A stretch of DNA of 64,000 nucleotides from Mesocentrotus franciscanus (taxonomy: Eukaryota > Echinodermata > Echinoidea > Camarodonta > Strongylocentrotidae): NCBI GenBank assembly GCA_037976565.1, contig CP137666.1, positions 9,046,592 to 9,110,591 of the forward strand, in the 5' to 3' direction. Every line of letters starts with the position of its first letter. The first letter of the stretch is position 1. The notes below the pieces were generated by a model that made no database searches, had not been told where the DNA came from, and saw nothing but the letters and a program-made list of their open reading frames with translations. A program made the position numbers and the translations under genes. Shown in pieces: positions 1-13,985 of the stretch.

Positions 1-271
1 TTTTGTTGCATTAGCCCATCAAGAAGAGGTTGAAATGGTCCATTCTTAAGGCAGGGGTTGAGGGCAGCGCAATGGAACAGGGTCTGAAAGAACAGAGCCT
101 AGGTTTAGCCCTACCCTCCTGTCAACAACCATTCAACCTTGATAGCAGCGCGTGCCAAGCATTGTTAGTGCGTTTGCACAGAGAGCCCTCGTAGCTCAGA
201 AGCCTATAGTTATTACGGCACGTGCCAGGGCTTGACCCCCTGCGGAGAGTTGATGCCAGCTTTTTCACTGC

Positions 272-293
272 ATCTCTCTCTCTCTCTCTCTCT
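272..293 (+). repeat. (CT)n microsatellite
   Basis: Simple CT run. The rest of 1-1870 shows nothing recognisable. Confidence 0.9.
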
Positions 294-1870
294 ATCCCTC
301 TTGTCCATCTGGGTCCCATACAGATATGGATTGTATTTGTGTGAGTGTCATGGACAAAGGCTACAAAGCCAATCACACAACGCAGGCAGTTGTACTAAAT
401 TATACACGGAGGCACTATATACAATATTCATATTTACAGGAGTATACATGGGAAGGATTCCTGTTATAATAATGTCATTGCCTATAATCATATATGTACA
501 TATACTTCTTAATATAAAAGAAGTGATTTTTTGTTGCATGTGTATGTCTAGTTCTAAGCGGCGCCTATGTCTCGCTTTTTGCTACGCAGGCAAGATAATA
601 AAACTAAATCTACATTTTTATCCTGTTCTTTTACTCTTTCGGAGAAATAATATTACATGGATGCCACCTGCTTCACGACATAACAAAGAAGTAGTAGAGG
701 CTCATCTTGTACTACTTGGGCCTACAAACTGGGGCCTACAGATAGGGGTTTGGCCTACATTGTATACTACTACTATCATCATAAAAGGGAAAAATATACT
801 TTCAGAGCCATTTATTCCTATTGTTGAACACAATTCAAAGAGTCAGTGCATCATAAAGGCTTAATATCACAACATAACCTCCAACCATCTTTCACTCCAG
901 TTATCCAATCTCATTGACCTTTTGAGTTGAGCAAAATTGTATCAATGTTAATTTTAGATTCCACTTTATTAAAAAAAAAACTATTTTCCCTCTGGGCTCT
1001 ACACATGCATGTATATGAACAGAGTCACTTGACCACACATACAAACATATTGAGTGAGTACCCCCTCCACCAGCCCTCTCTACATGTATCTCTCTTTCTC
1101 CAAGTCCCATGGCATCATAACATTTTATTGCCAGTTGTACCTAAAACTTGACCTTTTCTCAAATGCTGTAATCGCACGACCATCAAGGAACCCTGTTCTA
1201 AGACTCAAAAGGGCTGACCTACTTGTAAGTTTACCTCCAAGTAAACAAGACCTCCTGCCAGAATAGTTACAAAATTATTTTAGACTTGCTCCTTTCTGAC
1301 AGGGTCATATAAAAAAAGACAAAATGAGAAAAGCAGTTTGTGACAGTAATTCCCTGTGCAGAGATGCACTACACATGTATAAGTACAAAAACCTCACAAA
1401 AGATGCCATTTGTATGAGTTTGTGTGGGAGTAGAAGATGTATAAAGGCACAGACGCAAGGTGAGAGAACATGATATATATGTAAGGCAATAGAGAGAATG
1501 GTAAAAATCACATTACCTGCATCCGTCATTCCATGAATCATATGAAGGACAGGTACAGTTGCGAGTGTGTGTACTGTTACCAGTCTCTAATTGCTTTGTC
1601 TCTTAATATGTTGGGAGGCTATATAATGGACATGCAAAATCTAATTTTCAAGACAAAGAACTGCACTAGGCTGTACACTAGCCATGCCCACTATACAATG
1701 CACTGTTAAAGCATTGATGCTTATCAAACATTTAATGCTTGAATTTGCATGTAAACATGATGTTCTCTGTGGTATTTTGCTGCAGATGGTACGTTCCACT
1801 CTTGTCATGTGGGCCCTAAATTAAAAATAGTGCAGGTGGCATGTGGTAAATGATATAACTGGTAGGAAAT

Positions 1871-1966
1871 TATGATGGTGATGATACGATGGTGGTGATG
1901 ATGGTGATGATGGTGGTGGTGGTGATGATGATTATGATGATTATGATGATGATGATTATGATGATT

Positions 1967-2004
<38 letters not shown>

Positions 2005-2020
2005 GATGGTTGTCATGGTG
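1871..2020 (+). repeat. (GAT/GGT)n microsatellite
   Basis: Imperfect GAT and GGT triplets ending in a pure ATG run at 1965-2003. Confidence 0.9.
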
Positions 2021-2040
2021 ATGTCACGTACATACAGTGT

Positions 2041-2470
2041 AATTTTGTTGATTTATATATCTTCATATATACCTCCATAAAAGGGATATTGCAAGACCTA
2101 CACTGGTTAATGTTGCAAGGCCTACACTGGTTAATATTGCCACATTAATATTTTATAAATATAACAATATCTAACCAAAACGATTCTGACTGCACGAAGT
2201 ATATTTTGTTGATTTATATATCTTCATATATACCTCCATAAAAGGGATATTGCAAGACCTATACTGGTTAATGTTGCAAGGCCTACACTGGTTAATATTG
2301 CCACATAAATATTTTATAAATATAACAATATCTAATCAAAACGATTCTGACTGCACGAAGTATAAAATTTCATTGATTTATATTTATCTTAAAGTGATAA
2401 TGCAAGACCTACATGTAAACAGAGTTAACATTCTCACATTAACATTTTATGAATCTATACTGTCAAATTA
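2041..2470 (+). repeat. 161-bp tandem duplication plus a diverged third unit
   Basis: TTTTGTTGATTTATATATCT starts at 2043 and again at 2204. The two units are nearly identical, each with two internal GGCCTACACTGGTTAAT-like words. From about 2365 a third, shorter and diverged unit (TGATTTATATTTATC.. to ..AACATTTTATGAATC) follows. Confidence 0.85.
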
Positions 2471-5400
2471 CATTCCTGTCACAAAAAAATACAGATAATA
2501 GAAATACCTCCTGGCAAGAACATGGAAATGCTTTCTGATTTCTTTCAGGAATATCAATAAGCATGTCATTTTGATGGAATGGTTTCCCCCTCTCTCTTTT
2601 TTTTTCATTAAGAAGTATCCTTCTTTCTCACATGAGAGATGATAGAATTGCTACGAGGCACTACGCATGATTCACCAATGGCTCACATACACAATATCCT
2701 TGAATCCAGACCCGAGTTTGATCATGTGTCACTGAGAAAATTCCCTGGTTTGATATTTGTAAGTGTCTACTGGTACTACTACCACAATGAATATTTTTAT
2801 ACTAAAATCATGTTGCATACACAGTTTTTTAAGATATATATCTAAGGTGTTAACTACTGTAGGAGATTTTTTTTTTGTTTTTAAACATAATTTTACTTAG
2901 AAAAGGCGGAGGTTAAAGTGAATGAGCTTGTGTTTACTAAATCATATCTCATAATTCAGTTTGAATTTCAAATGGAATTTGCTCCGGGCTAAGAGACAGG
3001 TTTCCTACAATCGATATAATACATCAATTTTTAAATAAGCTCTGTGTTTGGAGAATACAGTCTACTTGTGTTTACATCTCAATGGCAGTTTGGATAATTA
3101 GATAAACTATAGTATATCTGGTGCACTTTAAATTCTTCATATAACTTGGATAATGTTAAAACAGTAAAATAATATTCAAACCCGTACAAAGCTACAAGTA
3201 ATTGATGTATTCTGTAAACAACAATAACATCATGTACACTTTACGTACGTGGAAATTTGCACAAGAAAAAAAAAGAAGAGTTTTCATGAAATTTTACAAG
3301 CATGTAAAGCACTTGACCAACATCACTTGATTTGCAGTACAGAAAAGTGATAATAATAATGTTCAATTTATATTGCTCATGATAATCACTTATTCCCTGT
3401 GCTTACATACCATAAATCCTACAGTTGAACATCATTGCAATGTTTCCTTCTACCCCCCAAAGAAATTCAAGAAGAGAAAATATTTCAATATTCATCCAAA
3501 AATCCCTTCTATTATACCTTAGTCATTGCAAATTGGCAGCAAATTGGCAGCAAATACAAGTAGCAAGCCTTCCCTTTCTTTTCACATATTGAACATTCGT
3601 GTATCTCATCAATCACTGTATGCATGTCGTACATAACATTTCATTAGATCTTCACCTAGTGACCATGGTACCCAAGCCCATTGTGAGAGAAAGTGAGTCA
3701 TTTAAATCATTCAGAATCGCAACCACACACATGCTGTTTAAATCCTCCCAACAAATATTATTCCAAGAATATAAATGATTATGACTGAAAGGGGCGACTA
3801 AAGGACAGAAATAAAATTTCATTATTTTGAGTTTTGTGGTAAATAGGCAACACGAAGATTTAAATCAGCATTACAATAAAACAACAATTACCCCAACCAG
3901 AACTGTTTATTTAAGCAGAGCATACTATCACAGTAATCAATTTCTGCTGTTTGATATTTTTTAAATTGTTCTTTACTATGCAAAATATTATTCAGACTTC
4001 TGTACTTGTTACAACTACGGGTAGGCAGTCACAACTACTGTACATATTGGAACAAAAAATATAGGTATAACAACACAGTGACTGTATAAAGCCAAGATTA
4101 GTCTGAGGAGGAAGATTTAAGATTTAAGGGTGCTAATGAACAGCTGCCTATCCTAAAGGCAAGACTTCTAACATTGAACATGTCAAACGAGATGCATACA
4201 GTAAGATGATTATAGCATATATTCATTCACTAATACACTCTCCTCAACTCCATGTAAAATAACATGTATAGTATTACATGTATAACATGCAAAATACATG
4301 TATCGTGATAGGCAACCAAGAAAATGTCCTCTTCATTTGCATCACACAGAATTTACTACAAAAGAACAACAAGCATTTCCTTCAATTTGCTAGTTCATTC
4401 CAAAGCATCGTCATTAAAAAATTATGATATTGTTTATCATCTATTTTCATGTGTGGGATAGTAGAACCCATATAAGCATAGTTTAGATTGTTTTCCATAG
4501 GGATCCATTCAATACAAACAAAACCTTACAATAGTAGATAAAACAAGAAATATTACAGTAATTGATGAAAATAATATGAAGACAAACATATATACATGAA
4601 TATAATAGATACAAATGTCTACACACTTAGAAAGGCAACTCTACGTCCATCTGTAAACATTGCTTAGACTATGCATGTAGCGTTGTGTAGCATTGGTGCG
4701 TAGTAGCGCCGTGCCGGTCTAAAAACAAAATTATGTGAATCCCAGAGGCTGAGTGCAACCTTAGAGTCAGCATGAGTCATGAAGATTATAACCCAGGGAG
4801 CAGTGCATGTTAGCTAGCTCAACCCGCCATCGGATTGTCAAAACACCGTGCAGCTGAATTTGGCATTCCGCTAAGGGAAAAATACCACTGATTGCATTTA
4901 TATTGCCAATGTGGGTCTCTGTACGTGTACGATGGTTTACTGCTTGGAGATAGGTCGTGTCAGCTGGTCGTTTCTTCTGCATAATATGTTGTACTTGAGG
5001 GCACTACCACAGCAATTCACACAAGAACCAAGTGAAGACATAGAATATATTATGTTTTTCATTTAATTTCTAGGCTTTGATTTGCTGACTTATCCTCTAA
5101 TAATCTTCTCATAAATTACAATAACATTGAAGGTATTGCTTCTTTATGTATAGTATGAAATTTCAGCTTTTATACAAAATACATAAAACTCGAACTGCAT
5201 ACTTTGAGTTGTTTCAAGAGTATTTTATAGATTTCATCTCCCAAGAAAAGTATTAAACTGAACTATATCCACACATATACAACTGCACAATATTAAACCC
5301 ATCAAAATGTTATGGGGACAACTGCAGATCATGGAATATACTACTATCATCATAAGATGTGAAATAATTATAAACGTTTCAAGCTCATAAAAACAATATT

Positions 5401-5791
5401 AGTATTCCCTGAAATAATCTCAGCCTGATTCAATACAATTCTATGGCTAAGAAAGAAAGATTTACATACATTCGCTCATTCTAAATCTAAATAGGATGCA
5501 CACAATGCACACACACCAGTCAATTTCCTGCAATCAAATGAAAAAAATCCAAACAGAGATAATCTCCTATCTTATCTGATCTAATTTCATCTCAATTAAG
5601 TCATACAACCATCTATCTACCAACGGAGCCCAAGCTGATAAACAGGAGGGAGGAAAAAAGAGACGAAATTCAAATGAATGAATCAGAGAGTTTGATTATT
5701 GAATGGTCAGCTCAAGGCAAACCTAGTCAGGTATAATAAACTCCAATCAAATTCATCAGAATAGTAAAAAAGCACAAACATTGACTGCTGC

Positions 5792-5820
5792 TCACACACA
5801 CACACACACACACACACACA
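5792..5820 (+). repeat. (CA)n microsatellite
   Basis: About 14 CA units. The flanking DNA shows nothing else recognisable. Confidence 0.9.
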
Positions 5821-6367
5821 TGCAATCCAGTTCTGGTTTTAAGTTCTCATTTCCTTTCTCGTTTAATCTCCTCCTCCTCACCATACATCCTCATAAAAAA
5901 ATTATTTCAAGAGCAAGATTAGTTCTTGGATCAGACCCCATGATTTCAAAGTGAAATGGATGCATTTAGCAGTTAATCACTACCATGGATCATCGTGAAT
6001 GTTTGGTACGCTTACAATTCTACGGCTATATAGTGAAACTCATATTTTCCACAATTCTATTCTTTTTATTTTTACATGAAATCTAGAAGATAACTCTGAG
6101 ATATAACTTAAAAATGATGTTAGCTGATATATTCGCAGTTAAATGAAGTTCCTATGTACAAAAAGAGGGTGACTTTAGTGAAGTAGAAAACAACCAAAGT
6201 CTGTAATACTAGTATGGTTGAAGCTGATATTATGAGGGCTCACTTCATATCTCAGTCAAAAAGGAAAATTATGAAGAATTAGGCCTAAATAAATTGAGCA
6301 AATACATGTATTTCCATAATGACCTTTCTTATGACAGAGCAATAGATGCAAATATAACAAATGAATA

Positions 6368-6681
6368 GGCCATTTTTGTTTATGTAATGAAATTTAATGC
6401 ACAAATCTTTATTAAGTGCCATGTTACAAATTATTTCATTCACCTGTTATGAATAATTGTATATAAATAGTCAGAATGCAAATTGTATACATTATGTGTT
6501 GTTAGGTGGGACAAACCATAATGTTTTCTCCTACCTAACAACAATTAATGTATGCAATTTGCATTCTGACTATTGAAATACAATTATTCATAACAGGTGA
6601 ATGAAAATAATTTGTAACATGGCACTAAACAAAGATTTATGGCTTTTATGCATAAAATTTGATTACATTATGAAAATGGTC
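6368..6681. mobile_element. foldback MITE, family A copy 1
   Basis: 314 bp that is almost entirely one long inverted repeat around a centre near 6520. The ends are GGCCATTTTTG.. and its near complement ..AAAATGGTC, flanked on both sides by TA (6366-6367, 6682-6683). TA duplication and CCATTTTCG-type ends suggest a Tc1/mariner-like nonautonomous element. Inside are two arms of GTGCCATGTTACAAATTATT and its complement. No coding capacity. A second copy is at 51260-51559. Confidence 0.85.
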
Positions 6682-9600
6682 TATTGAAAGGATTGAAAGG
6701 ATTGAAAGGACAGATAGCAATTTGCATTGCTGACAAAAACAGTGACCAATGAAGCCCTAATTCCCTCTCTACTTCTAATTGGGAAAATTAAAAGTTCGCC
6801 CAAGCACTCTCTAAATTAAACAGAATGAAAAATACATTTTGATTGCTCATGGTCGCTTTCTTTTGTTTCTTTCATTATACATGTATTTCTAAATCTGGAG
6901 TGTGAGGAATATTCACTGAAAGAGTAGGCCTACTGTGGCACTCAGAATCAGAATGCATGAAAAATCATATTATATTTTTCCCCACTTTTTTTTGCCTCAC
7001 TAAACTGGTATTTCATATTCATTTCTCGGGAGCCCACAACATTTTTTTTTAATTTATAGATTGAATATTATTCATAGGAATCTTGTGTCTGATCCATTAC
7101 ATGATCTAGGGCAGAGGTGACAATGGCATATACATGTAGTACAATGGCAAGGATACATAATCCAGTTCAACCTTGGTGATGGAACCTTTCAAAAATTTTG
7201 TCTTGGTGACGATGTACCTGTTATCATTATTAGAGAGTCGCTTGAAACTATGGCAGGTCATGATTATCAACCTACTTTTCATAGTTCCAAGGACTCACAA
7301 CCTTACACATATCATATTGAAATAGAATACACTTCCTGTATTAGATGGATTTATCCAAAAACCCAGTTCACACACGGCGTGGAAAATTGCCTCAAAATGC
7401 TGCAGCGGCAAAATAATATTACACTTGTAAATGAATGGCAGATGGGAGTACAAAATGTAGCTGCAAATAACAAAGGCTCCCTAACATGCTTACTTTAAAT
7501 ATATGTGTCTTATATGATACAGATATATGTGAGTTGAAGTGCACTATTCCTGTGTCACTATATGTTACCGTAGAGCTTTTTCTCCACTTTCTTAGCCAGT
7601 TAACTGTGTTAAGTTCGGACAAGACTTAATATATAATGTACATACTACATATCTAAAGTAAGCAGTCAATGAAAAGATGACATCAGTGTTTTTAATACTT
7701 TTTTGCATGTACTGATTAGGTATTTATTTACATGTAGGAGGTATTCATTAAATATTTGCATTAAGAAATTTCTCCCTTTTTTTTAAACACTAGCCTGATC
7801 TGAAGCCTATTTCGGAAAAAAGGGCGTATGGATATTGAATACACAGGTGAAAGTATGCACAAATAAAACTTGTCAATTGAATTACACAATACATGCTTCA
7901 ATCATGCTACAAGGTAATTGATGTCTGAAGCAAAAATCTCTGCATGTCAGTGCATGACCATGCAGTTATCCTTTGAAACAGGCCAATGGGTGATTTCTAC
8001 TTCAAGTCAAAGGCTCAGAGCTAGAAAGCTGTAAACTCTGTGTAAAAGTTTGTGTGTAAATGAGTTAATGCCTTCCTAGCTCTCAGTGGATTATTCTACA
8101 ATGTATGCAATATCAAAGAGGTCCTCAAGGCTGTATACTCTTGCTTTCTTACAATCTGTGAGTCGCTAAAGAAGGGGAAAGCAGGGTCTGTCTGATTGCG
8201 TTGCTTTCCGCCCTACATGATACAAACCAAGGCCTATTATTCTATAAAGAGGAGATGAACAAAAGCAATGCATATCAAGCTCAGTCTCAATGCTTTTCAT
8301 TTTCCTTCAGATGCATTAATAAAGCCTGCCACAGATTAGTTTTCCCTGAGCTCTCGCTAATGAATGAAGTCTTTTCGCGGGCAGCTACATAATGTACATG
8401 TATATACATTATTTAAAAAACAACCCATTGTGGATACCGTTATATATCTCTATACTGCTTATGGCTTTGGCATGGTTGTAGTGAAAGCCATGGTTGTAGT
8501 GAAAGCCATGCAGTCTGTGATTTGTTAGAAGTGACAGGTTTATAAGGACGCAGATTATCAACCCCTTTTTTCCTTCCCAACCAACAGGCAGCTTTGGCAT
8601 ATGCTTTCATAGATTATGCTTCAATCCCTGATGATAAATGATAAGTCATGCTTGTCCAAAAATAAACTGTATATTTCTGTTGAAAACCAGAAGGGCATTA
8701 AATCTATGAGAAGATATAGGAGTTAATGTCCTGCTGGCCCTCAAGACAAGATATCATGATGCACATGTAGGCATATGTGTACAGAGATATTGGTTGCTCT
8801 ATAGAGTGATATGCTTGTACTAGAGTCATTCAAGAAAAATATGGCAAGGCAGAGAAAGTATTGACAAAGCAAGTGATAGAACATTGAAGAAAAGAATGAT
8901 GTAAATATTTTTGGCTGAGAGCCAGAAGGACATGAAACTCACATACTTTTACACAGAATTAACACCCTCCTCTCTCTCTCTACACACACTACATGTATGC
9001 AATGTTAATTCACATACATTTACATAGACTTATAATAGAATTATAATACTCTTCCCCTTCTCAGCAAACAATATATATTCAGAGATTTTATAATCGGTCA
9101 ACAGCACCTCTCTGTAAAACACAGGATATATAAGTACACTTTTATCTCCATTGCCTCAATTTATATAATGTTATGATTGAGTAATTGGTATGTGCCAAGT
9201 AGAGACAATTATTGAATACATCTACAAATTGGTTTGTTGTGACAACTGACAAGACTCTGCACAGCTAGAGCACCTCCAAATATTCTTACTTGAGGGGAGT
9301 GATGCACCATAGCCAGAGGCTGTGCAATCAATAACAATGTCATCATCTTACTACCAAGCACACAGAGTTAATATCTAACCAAGACGAATGCTCGTTCGCT
9401 CGCTTGCTCGGGTCAAGACTCCATCTTTCTCTCGTCGTGCATGATAGCAGATGCTATCAAGTGCAATCAAACAAGAAGAAAGGAGGACAGGAATCACTTT
9501 CCATCTCAGAATACAGATGATATATATCAAGACAGGAATAAAACTAAGACTGCCTACAGAACGAATATATTTACAGATTATAAAATTGATGAGAATCCCG

Positions 9601-11899
9601 ACTTGGTGAAATACCTCATCATACAATAGAGGCATCAATGATTTCTTGAAACATTTGGATTTGCATATCAATATTGTTCAGAATATTATTCAACTGAAAT
9701 TTATAAATATAATGTAATGAAATATTTCATTGTTGCATGGTGACTGCCTTGATTTTAGGGCACATACTACTTCAGACTTACCCGGTAACAAGAACACATA
9801 TTATGTTTTTGTAAGAAACAGAAACAGAACTTCTAAAAGAGACATAGGGGATGATAAAAAAGGGCACTGGATATAGTTTCTCTACATGTGTTATGGTTAA
9901 ACTTGAACAAATACAAGAAAAACGCGAAGAAGGGAGGGATAGTGATGAAAAGGTAAAATGAGAGGATGAAATACAAGGCAACATGAAGTTCTCTACATTT
10001 GGTACACTTTCACATTATTATATTTTAGTGAAAGTGAGGGTTAAACTAGGTCCATGGTTAAACTAAAGAGGAAAAAGGAGCAGATATAAAGAAGAAGGAG
10101 AGGATGAAAGGCAGGATGGGATACAATTTCTCTACATATCTTACACTTTCATGTGAATATACTATTTCGATGAAGAAGTGAGAGTTTAAAGAACACAAGA
10201 GAAAAAGAGGAGAGATGAAGAAGATGAAGGAGAGGATGAAAGATTAGACAGGATAAAATTACTCTACATATCTTATGCTTTAAAGAACAATCTGAAAAGG
10301 GAGGAGAGATGAAGAAGATGAAGGGAGGATGAAAGACAAGATGGAGGATAAAGTTTCTCCAGACCAAGACACTCTCAGACATGCACACAACCGCTAAGAG
10401 CTTTCTGGATGATGTTGACCTTCGATTAGACTTAATTGTTGCTAGGTAATGAATGTACCAATGCTAGTATGACAACAACTCGAAATTAATCATTCTCAGT
10501 GGACACAGAAAAATGCACCAGTCTGATAGTCATAAGCTGAATATGGTATGCCTCTGTATCAAATTTGTCCATCCTATACAATCTTATCCTACCTTTTCAA
10601 TCTAAAGGAAAAGGATGCATTAATATTTTTCCTAGTCCTAAATTAAATAATAATAAATTTGTCCGTTGAAATTCAGAAAATAAACTCTGAATTAAATCAT
10701 ATGATACACTCTATATGATCTAATATGCTTCTGACCCTCAACAGTTTCAGTACAGTTTTTTTCCCAACTCAGTTTAGTTTTAAAAGAAGGGAATACAGCT
10801 ACATGTATTCATATTAAATGTAATATACAATAAATAATGTTGGGAAAAGGACTTATCCCTTGGAGGTTTGGTGGAGCAAACCTTGTATCGCAATTTCATG
10901 TAAAAATCAGTTTCTACAGAAACAACTTTCCAAAGTCTGGGCATAATATCTTTACAAAGCTTTGGCATAAACGTCTTTGTAGATCCTAGGCATCAAGATG
11001 CTCGTAATGTTTGAGAAAATTATCATGATTACGAGACATGTAGGAAGCTCGGTGATGGTTCTAGATCCCTGCAGTCTCACTAGGTGACTGATGATCTGAG
11101 TGCATGCATACCCGTGTAAGATACATCACATCCTAATGCAAATTTCCTTAAAGGTAAACTTCATCTCTTTACAAATGAAGATCTTAGAATTCACCCATTC
11201 AAAAACGGTTATTTTACAAACAATTTTAATGACAAAATAAAATGCTGCTGTATTACTACTTTGCTTGTGACTACTCTTGATGTATTATTTCCATTTATCA
11301 TTTGATAATTTGTATTATAGGCTAATTGCTATTTTTATACAAAGTGGAAAGCTCTTTAAAAATGGTCTTTGCAATTTGTAAAATTCTCACTTTGCAATGC
11401 TTTGAATGAAACTGGAAAGAGAACACTTCTTTGAATATTGAAAATTTACAGAGTTGGAGTAAATCATGAGATACAGAATACAATTAGTAAGGTTTGTCAT
11501 TTTTAATTAATTGTTTGTTTACTCATCTCCAAATTATAAACTGCCATGATTTCAGATATGTGTAGTAGCAAATAGCTGAGTCACATCTACACAAACATAT
11601 TCTCTTTAAAAACCTAAAACCAATTCTCGATGACACACACTGACTGTACTACATCATATACAGTAGTGTGGGCCTCACACATATCCTTGAATAATGTGTC
11701 GTTAATTTCAGAGCATACAAGACCGCCTGATATATTGATGGGCTTAATGAGGATGGAGGAGTGGGAGCCAGGCCACTGTTTGCGCATCTTATATCAGTGA
11801 ATTTAGTAAATGGCCCCTGATTATTTTGGTTGGTATTAGGTAAATAATTGGGCTTCATCTAGGGCTCTAATTTTGGAGCAGGAGATTTGTTTTATCTGT

Positions 11900-12112
11900 C
11901 TACCTATCTCTTTTGCTCTTTCTCTTTGTTTCTCTCTGTTCCTCTAGCTTTCTCTTTCTCTTTCCCCTTCCTCACTCTGTCTCTATATGTGTCTCTCTTT
12001 TTTTCTCCTTCTTCCTCCTCCCTCCCTCTCCCCTCCCCCTCCCCTCCTCTCCCTCTCCCTTTCCCTTTCCCTCTTCCTCTCCCTCTCTTTTTCCCCCTTA
12101 TCTCTCTATCCT
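11900..12112 (+). repeat. polypyrimidine tract
   Basis: About 210 bases almost wholly C and T on the plus strand, with CCCTCTCCC and TTTCCC sub-repeats. Confidence 0.9.
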
Positions 12113-13737
12113 GCAAGTTAGATCATTTACTTAAAATAAAAACTGAGAAGACAAAAATGATGCGATACATCCCAATTTCTCTCTATATATGCATCTCCTG
12201 GAGACAGAGATGACAGTAGAGAGCAGAAAATCAGTTTCTTTTCATCTTGTGGTATACCATGGACGGATTGAGATACAAAGAGTGTTTACCACCATTTTCA
12301 AGTTAAGGGTTTTTCAGAAATGAGATCAGGTATATCTACCCTTATGAGAAGAAACATGAATTATACCGGTAGATAAAACAAGCGTGAGTAGGGGATTCTA
12401 TGTCGGCATAGTCCTGATAGTCACTACAATTTGCAGTAATCCTATACAGCGGCTATATTTCTGAAGAAGATGCAATATCGATAAAAAGCAAAATGCCCCA
12501 GAGCACCCGTGCTACGCTATTCAGGATATCGCCCGGTCACTGATCTGATATCTATAAAGCCGGCAGCACTTTGGTTCGTTATCGGCTTGGATTACAGAGT
12601 AAATTTTCTTGTCATGGCTTGCTGTGGGGACCCGACCATGCAGGCACAGGATGTCTCCCCCTAACACAATACAATCAAAATACTGGCTAGAAAAAGCATA
12701 GAGAGTGTTTTTGTATGTCTCTATTCTTCTCCAGTCAGGGTAATGGATAACTGCCTCGAAAAAAGTAGAATTAGAAGGCGCCTTCCTTACAAACACAACA
12801 CTCCAAGAATCGAAGTAACTTTTCATTAAAAGAGGGCGTTACATTTCACCTAGCTCTTCTGTCTCTTTATCTACCCAGCTTCTCTCTCTACCCCTCAAAA
12901 CATGCCGAGCAGCAGAGAGAGCGATAATACTGACATTTCTGGAGGATTCTCCCAGCAATTTCATTATCAAAGAAAAGAGATATTTCATGCTCGAGCTGCA
13001 ATAAATGTCCCGGGAGTTATGGCTAGAATGTTTTTTGACTCTGCAAGGGTGACGTGATCCCCCACGTACCCTGAGGGTTCGTGTTCTACTCTCCATACCA
13101 TGTGACACCTTTATGGTTGCATACTATCATGGCCGCACTAGGTGGTAATTATTACTCACAAGACAGCAACCACGCATCACTCTGTCAGTCCACTTGCAAA
13201 AATTTCCCATGTGAGTATTTTACAAAGTTTTTTTTTCCAGAAATTTCCTAATATTCATATATAATCTTAAGTGATCCTTCATATTTGCAAACTTCATAGT
13301 AAATTACCTTTGATGATTGAGCATGTGTATTACCTAAAGAAATGTTCCTCAATTTAAAAACATAGATGAATAACCAGTGACGTGTTTCCCTCTTTCCATT
13401 CCAATTTGCTTTTAATATGACAACACAAATTTCAGCTAAGCTTACTAAATTTCCATACCGAGTGTCAAGGCTGTCCAAATTTTGTCTAATTAAGACTGAC
13501 ATTCCTGCTATTACCATCATTTCTATGAGTAATATTGAGAAAAAAGAAAGCAAGGCTCTGAATTCACAGTGAGTAAATGTTATCAGCATAAGATGTGAAG
13601 TTAGAGTGCCAAATTAAGTTTGACAGTCAAAAACTGTACATCTAAATACTTTCTACCCTGGATTACTATCAATAAATGAAGAAGTGAAACAGCTCCACAT
13701 TTCTTGAAATAATGATAACTGATTGTGAACAATATGC

Positions 13738-13985
13738 TCATTATCCTCCTCTTCCTCCTCCTCCTCAACATCATCATTATCATCATCACCACCATAACCA
13801 CCACTATCATACTCAATGCCAATGGCATCCTCATCCTTATCATCAAATGTCATCATCATCATCACCACCACAATCATTACCACCATAATCATCACCATCG
13901 CCATCATCATCTTCACCATCATCATCATCATCATATCACCATCATCATCATCATCACCATCATCATCATCACCACCATCATCATG
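13738..13985 (+). repeat. (ATC/ACC)n microsatellite
   Basis: Imperfect ATC, ACC and CTC triplets over about 250 bases; all long frames here (poly-His, poly-Ile, poly-Ser) are translations of it. Confidence 0.92.

Noticed and set aside
232..864. 210-codon open frame
   Set aside because: It begins in a CT microsatellite, has no recognisable motif, and its composition matches the surrounding AT-rich DNA.
12521..13108. Minus-strand frames of about 90-100 codons in a GC-richer patch
   Set aside because: Protein-like composition is marginal, no family is recognised and no convincing splice pair was found, so they are left as unexplained intronic sequence.
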